Source: Pedosphaera sp. (GTDB lineage: Bacteria; Verrucomicrobiota; Verrucomicrobiia; Limisphaerales; UBA9464). Taken from it: a stretch of 57,648 bases of DNA. Below the pieces are notes generated by a model. That model was not told where the DNA came from. It made no database searches and saw only the letters and a list, made by a program, of their open reading frames with translations. The position numbers and the translations under genes were made by a program. Positions 53,711-57,648 of the stretch are shown in pieces. The number at the start of each line of letters is the position of its first letter. Within the stretch, counting starts at the first letter, position 1. Location of the stretch: contig SIBK01000002.1 of assembly GCA_009695205.1 (NCBI GenBank), positions 70,153 through 127,800 on the forward strand, read 5' to 3'.

Positions 53711-55348
53711 TCAGTCGAAGAGACGGCGCACTTTGGAGTGGCCGTGCTTCGCTGCCGGCTCTTTCGGAGCTGAGTCGGCGGGCGGTTTCCCAGGTGAGAA
53801 AATGAAACGCTGCGCCCATCCTTGAGCCCGTTCCGGAGGTGGCGTTCGTTCTGAAAGAAACACCCGACTTTTGGGTGGTTGCATCGGAACATCTTTTGAG
53901 GCCTCTCCCGTGGCCTCGGCTCTCTTTTGCTCCAGCAGACTGAGTCGGCGCTTGTTGCCGCCGTAGGCTCCGAATTCGATCTCATGCAACCGGACGCAAG
54001 CTCCAAGGAAGAACCAGATGAGTGGACCCACGGGGATTCCCAGAAAGGGCGATCCTATCGAAACCGTGATCACGGACGCAAGGAACCAACCTGCCGTCGG
54101 AAGCACAATTCGGCTTTCGACGCGGGAGCCCATGTCGCGCGCGATATAGAATATCTCCCGCGTCGAGACAAACAAAAGCCAGCCTAACACGAGGACGCCC
54201 AGAATACCCAGGTCTACCATTAATTTGCCGAGGTCACCATCAATCGGCTTCCAATCGACACGTCCGAAGAGGTGCAGGAGGGATGAGGGAACCCCATGGG
54301 TCGATCGACCCAGTCCCCAACCCAAGGGTCGTTGAGAAAGTTCTACCCACCCGGGAAAGATCACGATCCAGACTCGCAAGAAGAGGGTTTCCGGATCCAG
54401 CAAGGTTAGGAATCGTGTCTTTAAGCTGTCGTTGATCTTGATGGTGGACATTCCGATGACGGTGCCAATGATCAGGACGGTGACCACGGGAAGCCGGATG
54501 CGGCGGATCAAGCTGACGAACAACATAAGACCAATTATAAGCATGAGCAGGGACGACCGGGAGCCGCTCAGGATGATGCCATAGGCAAGCCCCCCAAACA
54601 GCGCCATCAGGATCAGTCGCTGCGTCAATCCGATGGACGAGGAGACCATCCGCCCCATAGTGAAGAGCGAACAGAACGCCATGACGCCGCCAAATGCCCC
54701 CGAAGAGACAAATGTGGAAAACACCCGGAGCTGGCTACCCGTCTTCGTGGCGTAGAATTGGTAACGAAAGCGGGCCTCGATTAGCGCGTCGTCCTGCATT
54801 ATCCGGCGGACCTCCTCTGTAGACTGCCCCAAACCGTATAAAAGCGTCCCCAACCCAAGAATCAGCAGGAGCCAGACGAACACATCCAGTTGCTGCCGGC
54901 TGCGGGTCAGATGATAGCCCAACAGAAAGATGAGCGGAATAAAACACCATCCTCGAAATGCCGCCAGCGTGACCAGTAACGGCAGTCCAAACGGCAAAAG
55001 TCCGTACAGAGTGCAAAGTCCGACCAACAGTTTCAGAGCCGAACTAATGGGATGCACGGGGAAAATGTTGCGCCCACGCCGAATCGAAAGAAGGGTGACG
55101 ACAAACGAAAGCGTGAGCGGAATGTCGAACGCGAACGTTATGAGAATACTTCGGTACCTCATCTTCATCCACCCATGGATGAATCCGACAACAATGGCGG
55201 ACAGTAGCAGGATGGCGGCCAACGCGTTTCCTTGCATGACCGATGCCAGGATCTGGCTGAATACCCCCTGAGGGGGTGGCTGCGCGCCGCCACCTCCGAT
55301 AGGGGATGCGATGGCTATTCCTCGATTGAAATGGGCATGGGTCGCCAT
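53711..55348 (-). CDS. O-antigen ligase/polymerase-like membrane protein
   Basis: A 545-residue inner-membrane protein with about ten or more hydrophobic segments and one long periplasmic loop. The family features of WaaL/Wzy-type proteins (PF04932) include the GIILSGSRSSLLMLIIGLML segment, where SGSRS is the conserved serine-arginine motif, and GWVELSQRPLGWGLGRSTHG in the large loop. The cytoplasmic C-terminal ~90 residues are basic and proline-rich (NKRRLSLLEQKRAE). Such proteins join or polymerise sugar chains on lipid A or a lipid carrier. The start ATG 55348 precedes a hydrophilic, glycine-rich stretch before the first helix. The GT4 gene lies downstream. Confidence 0.85.
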   Translation of the reverse strand: MATHAHFNRGIAIASPIGGGGAQPPPQGVFSQILASVMQGNALAAILLLSAIVVGFIHGWMKMRYRSILITFAFDIPLTLSFVVTLLSIRRGRNIFPVHPISSALKLLVGLCTLYGLLPFGLPLLVTLAAFRGWCFIPLIFLLGYHLTRSRQQLDVFVWLLLILGLGTLLYGLGQSTEEVRRIMQDDALIEARFRYQFYATKTGSQLRVFSTFVSSGAFGGVMAFCSLFTMGRMVSSSIGLTQRLILMALFGGLAYGIILSGSRSSLLMLIIGLMLFVSLIRRIRLPVVTVLIIGTVIGMSTIKINDSLKTRFLTLLDPETLFLRVWIVIFPGWVELSQRPLGWGLGRSTHGVPSSLLHLFGRVDWKPIDGDLGKLMVDLGILGVLVLGWLLFVSTREIFYIARDMGSRVESRIVLPTAGWFLASVITVSIGSPFLGIPVGPLIWFFLGACVRLHEIEFGAYGGNKRRLSLLEQKRAEATGEASKDVPMQPPKSRVFLSERTPPPERAQGWAQRFIFSPGKPPADSAPKEPAAKHGHSKVRRLFD

Positions 55349-55363
55349 GGTTTGAAAAGAGGA

Positions 55364-55489
55364 TTACTTGAAAAACTTGCGAAGGCGCCCCATGAGGCTG
55401 TTCCCTCCCGCCGATGCAACAGAAAACCGAATCTCGACCCGCTCGGGTCCGATCGAATTCCGTGATCGAGGCTTAAAGGATCCGTTCAT
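55364..55489 (-). CDS. Small 41-residue ORF, coupled by ATGA
   Basis: The ATG at 55489 overlaps the TGA of the upstream membrane protein gene (ATGA). The product is basic (MNGSFKPRSRNSIGPERVEI through LMGRLRKFFK) with no membrane segment. The overlap suggests translational coupling, but there is no family recognition. It ends 15 bp before the O-antigen-ligase-like gene on the same strand. It may also be noise from a stop-start overlap. Confidence 0.35.
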   Translation of the reverse strand: MNGSFKPRSRNSIGPERVEIRFSVASAGGNSLMGRLRKFFK

Positions 55490-56028
55490 TTGAGGAGTGT
55501 TAGGCCCAAAACCGCGACGAAAACCCCAAATGCCGCGCGCAGAAACAAACCCGTCCGGAGGCGGCTTTCCGATGCCAGGTGCCAGCCGACCCAATCCCGT
55601 GCGCGCCACGGCGAAACCACAAACCACATGGCCATCACAATCATGACATAGGCCCAGGTCGTGATGACGTTCTTCCATGGACTCTCATGCCAGCGCTGTG
55701 TTTCCAGCATGACGAATCCAATCATGAGCATGACAACCGCGAGACCCCGAATCGACAGGTAGTCTTGCAGAAAAAAACACGACCCCAGCCCCGCGGCGGC
55801 GAACAGAATCTGAAGCAGCGGCTTCCAGTCTTTGAAATCCGAAATTGTGTCCCCCGCAAGATTATATTCAAACCAGCCTGTCCCGAGGAGCATCAACACC
55901 ACTCCAAACGGGACGTTCCGGTGAAATTTTCGAAGCCAGGGAGTGAATCGCCGTCCAGCAATCAGACCGCAGACACATATCAGTGCGTAGGCCGTGCCGA
56001 GCAGAATCGAAAGAGTGGAAAGCTTCAT
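55486..56028 (-). CDS. Membrane protein, unknown function
   Basis: A 180-residue membrane protein with about six hydrophobic segments. ATG 56028 leads directly into the first helix (MKLSTLSILLGTAYALICVC). Others include GVVLMLLGTGWFEY, LQILFAAAGLGSCFF, GLAVVMLMIGFVMLE, WAYVMIVMAMWFVVS and LRAAFGVFVAVLGLTLL. Residues such as SPWRARDWVGWHLASESRLR lie in a loop. I recognise no family. It overlaps a coupled 41-residue ORF at its stop. It sits between the O-antigen-ligase-like gene and miaB. Confidence 0.75.
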   Translation of the reverse strand: MKLSTLSILLGTAYALICVCGLIAGRRFTPWLRKFHRNVPFGVVLMLLGTGWFEYNLAGDTISDFKDWKPLLQILFAAAGLGSCFFLQDYLSIRGLAVVMLMIGFVMLETQRWHESPWKNVITTWAYVMIVMAMWFVVSPWRARDWVGWHLASESRLRTGLFLRAAFGVFVAVLGLTLLK

Positions 56029-56050
56029 AGTGAATAGACCTGTCCCCGCA

Positions 56051-57421
56051 TCAGGCGAGCCCAAGACCGATGACGGCTGGATCCGCGTAAAGAGTAAATG
56101 TTCCGACTCGTTCGACGTTGACGCTCATAACCTGACCACGATGCCGTTCTCCGCCGGGGAACACCACGATCTTGTTGCATCGCGTCCGCCCCTCATACCG
56201 CAACGGGTTTTTCCGGCTCGGCCCTTCAACAAGGATCTCGACAGAATGCCCCACAAAACGTTCATAACGCTTCCGCCCGATCTCGTTAACGATTGCGAGC
56301 AGCCGCTGGTGGCGCTCTTCGATGACTTCCTCGGGCAAGGCGTCTGGAAGAGATGCCGCCGGCGTATCCTTGCGCGGTGAATACTTAAAAACGTACGCCA
56401 TATCGTAGGCCACCTCGCGGCACAAGGACACAGTGTCCGCAAAATCGGCCTCTGTTTCTCCTGGAAATCCCACGATGAAATCGGTGCTGACACCCATCTC
56501 CGAACGGACCGCGCGCAAGTCTGAAATGATCCGCAAATACCCGGCTCGAGTGTACCCTCGGTGCATCAGCTTTAGTATCCGGTCCGAACCGCTTTGCACC
56601 GGCAGATGAGCGTTTTCGACCAGCTTGGGCAGACGGCCAAACGCTTCGATCAGGTCGCGTCCGTAACCCTTCGGATGCGGTGAGGTGAAACGGATCCGGT
56701 CCAGTCCATCGATCGCGTGCACCGCTTCAATCAATTGCACAAAGGCGCCCCGCCCCTCCTTTTCCGGATAATCCCGGCGTCCAAAACTCGTCACTATCTG
56801 CCCCAAGAGCGTGATCTCCCGCACCCCCTTCGTCACCAATTCCCGACACTCGCTCAGGATGTCCTGGATTGTACGACTTCGTTCCTCGCCACGGGTGAAT
56901 GGGACGATGCAAAATGTGCAATGTTGATTGCAGCCTTGCATGATGCTGACAAATGCCGTGACGCGCGCACCCCCGGCGTTGCCCGGCGCGGCGGGCAAGT
57001 GCTCGCGGATCGTGGCCTGCGAACCCGGCTCGTCCCCAATGTCCACCACCTGACTTCTGCGTCCAGCCAGCAGGTCGTCCAGGTACTCGGCCGTCCGGTG
57101 AAACTTCTGGGTGCCCAGCACCAGATCCACGTCCGGCAGTCGGTCGATCAGTTTCTGTCCCCGGCTTTGCGCCATGCATCCGAGGAACCCAAAGCGCTGG
57201 TTTGGGCGCTTCTGGCGCGCCTGGCCAATGACGTTCTCCATCCGCGCAACGGCCTTTTGTTCGGCGAAATCCCGCACAGAACAGGTGTTGATCAACACGA
57301 CATCTGCGCCCATCTCAGACGCCGCCAGGGAATAGCCTTTGGCGACGAGTTGGGCGGCGACAGCCTCGCTGTCTCGCTCATTCATCTGGCAGCCGTACGT
57401 TTTGATGTAAACACTGGGCAT
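56051..57421 (-). CDS. miaB: tRNA methylthiotransferase MiaB
   Basis: A 456-residue radical SAM enzyme that adds a methylthio group to i6A37 of tRNAs reading UNN codons. The N-terminal domain carries three cluster cysteines (KTYGCQMNERDSE, INTCSVRDFAEQKA, GFLGCMAQSRGQ). The radical SAM cysteines are CNQHCTFC in a GCNQHCTFCIVPFTRG block. The TRAM domain closes the protein (HSVEILVEGPSRKN). The start ATG 57421 gives MPSVYIKTYGCQMN; the upstream extension to 57502 has no family support. One conserved block reads TLLGQIVTSFG where relatives usually have GQNVNxYG. The membrane protein gene follows 22 bp downstream, so the two may share a transcript. Confidence 0.95.
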   Translation of the reverse strand: MPSVYIKTYGCQMNERDSEAVAAQLVAKGYSLAASEMGADVVLINTCSVRDFAEQKAVARMENVIGQARQKRPNQRFGFLGCMAQSRGQKLIDRLPDVDLVLGTQKFHRTAEYLDDLLAGRRSQVVDIGDEPGSQATIREHLPAAPGNAGGARVTAFVSIMQGCNQHCTFCIVPFTRGEERSRTIQDILSECRELVTKGVREITLLGQIVTSFGRRDYPEKEGRGAFVQLIEAVHAIDGLDRIRFTSPHPKGYGRDLIEAFGRLPKLVENAHLPVQSGSDRILKLMHRGYTRAGYLRIISDLRAVRSEMGVSTDFIVGFPGETEADFADTVSLCREVAYDMAYVFKYSPRKDTPAASLPDALPEEVIEERHQRLLAIVNEIGRKRYERFVGHSVEILVEGPSRKNPLRYEGRTRCNKIVVFPGGERHRGQVMSVNVERVGTFTLYADPAVIGLGLA

Positions 57422-57648
57422 TCGATCAACCCGAAGCGGGTACTCTACGAAATGGCCGCGAGTATGCAAAGCCTTGTCTTCACAGCCCAGTCTTGCAACC
57501 ACGGCATTTCGCCGGGAATGGGGATGTGAGTGCTGCGGCGTGAGTTATATCTTTTCCTAAATTCAAGGCGTCTGAAGTCCCACCTTTGAGTGGGATGAAA
57601 GCTCCCGCGAACGCTCCCGTCGTGCCGTCGGCGCCACGACTTACCACC

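Noticed and set aside
57575..57595. Terminator hairpin CCCAC/GTGGG near the right edge
   Set aside because: The stem is only five base pairs and no T-tract follows, so it is not supported.
1..57648. CRISPR arrays, tRNA or rRNA genes
   Set aside because: I saw no regularly spaced repeats and no cloverleaf or rRNA-like sequence on either strand.

Overview
The window looks like chromosomal DNA of a Verrucomicrobiota bacterium, most like the Limisphaerales/Pedosphaera group. Three features point there: four isolated pseudopilin-type proteins with the [19 protein letters not shown]-terminus, two DUF1501 + DUF1549/DUF1553 loci typical of the Planctomycetota-Verrucomicrobiota group, and many secreted multidomain proteins. 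The DNA is GC-rich and dense with genes on both strands. I see no tRNA, rRNA, CRISPR array or intact mobile element. Most start codons lack a visible Shine-Dalgarno sequence; the DivIC/FtsB-like gene, with GAGGTG, is a clear exception.

Region 1 (0-12.8 kb): an AsmA-like envelope protein; a secreted CHRD-domain protein broken by an in-frame TAG and followed by a strong intrinsic terminator; ruvB on the opposite strand; a pseudopilin; uvrA ending in a 22-bp hairpin; and a beta-lactamase-fold serine hydrolase. Region 2 (12.8-22.1 kb, minus strand): a beta-propeller/phosphoesterase protein, a pseudopilin, two exported lipoprotein-type TIM-barrel enzymes (amidohydrolase and sugar-phosphate-isomerase-like), the YchF ATPase, a redoxin/cytochrome c/copper-monooxygenase fusion coupled by ATGA to a DivIC/FtsB-like protein, and a small lipoprotein.

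Region 3 (22.1-34.4 kb) holds most of the decay. It has a 32-bp palindrome, a Dabb protein, DNA polymerase IV, a frameshifted glycosyltransferase, a 5'-truncated DUF2959 gene next to a decayed IS integrase, a DUF1501 gene with a frameshifted DUF1549/DUF1553 partner, two pseudopilins and a nonsense-broken PPK2 kinase. Region 4 (34.5-41.9 kb, minus strand) is ordinary metabolism: a GH57 branching enzyme, accD, a ComF-type protein, an organophosphate-type MFS transporter and a sarcosine/dimethylglycine-dehydrogenase-like flavoprotein.

Region 5 (42.1-49.3 kb, minus strand) is a three-gene unit: a giant cytochrome c/WD40/DUF1549/DUF1553 protein, a Tat-type DUF1501 protein and a PPC-repeat secreted protein, the last two overlapping by GTGA. 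Region 6 (49.5-57.6 kb) has a beta-helix carbohydrate-active-type protein, a ROK sugar kinase, a GT4 glycosyltransferase, an O-antigen-ligase-like membrane protein, a small membrane protein with a coupled 41-residue ORF, and miaB.

The strongest observations are the cluster of four single-base gene lesions in 30 kb, the copper-monooxygenase fusion with all its metal ligands, the giant cytochrome/WD40 triad, the IS scar in the DUF2959 gene, and two striking palindromes. No defence system or other clearly novel machine is evident. The large DUF1549/DUF1553/DUF1501 units are the best candidates for undescribed biology.
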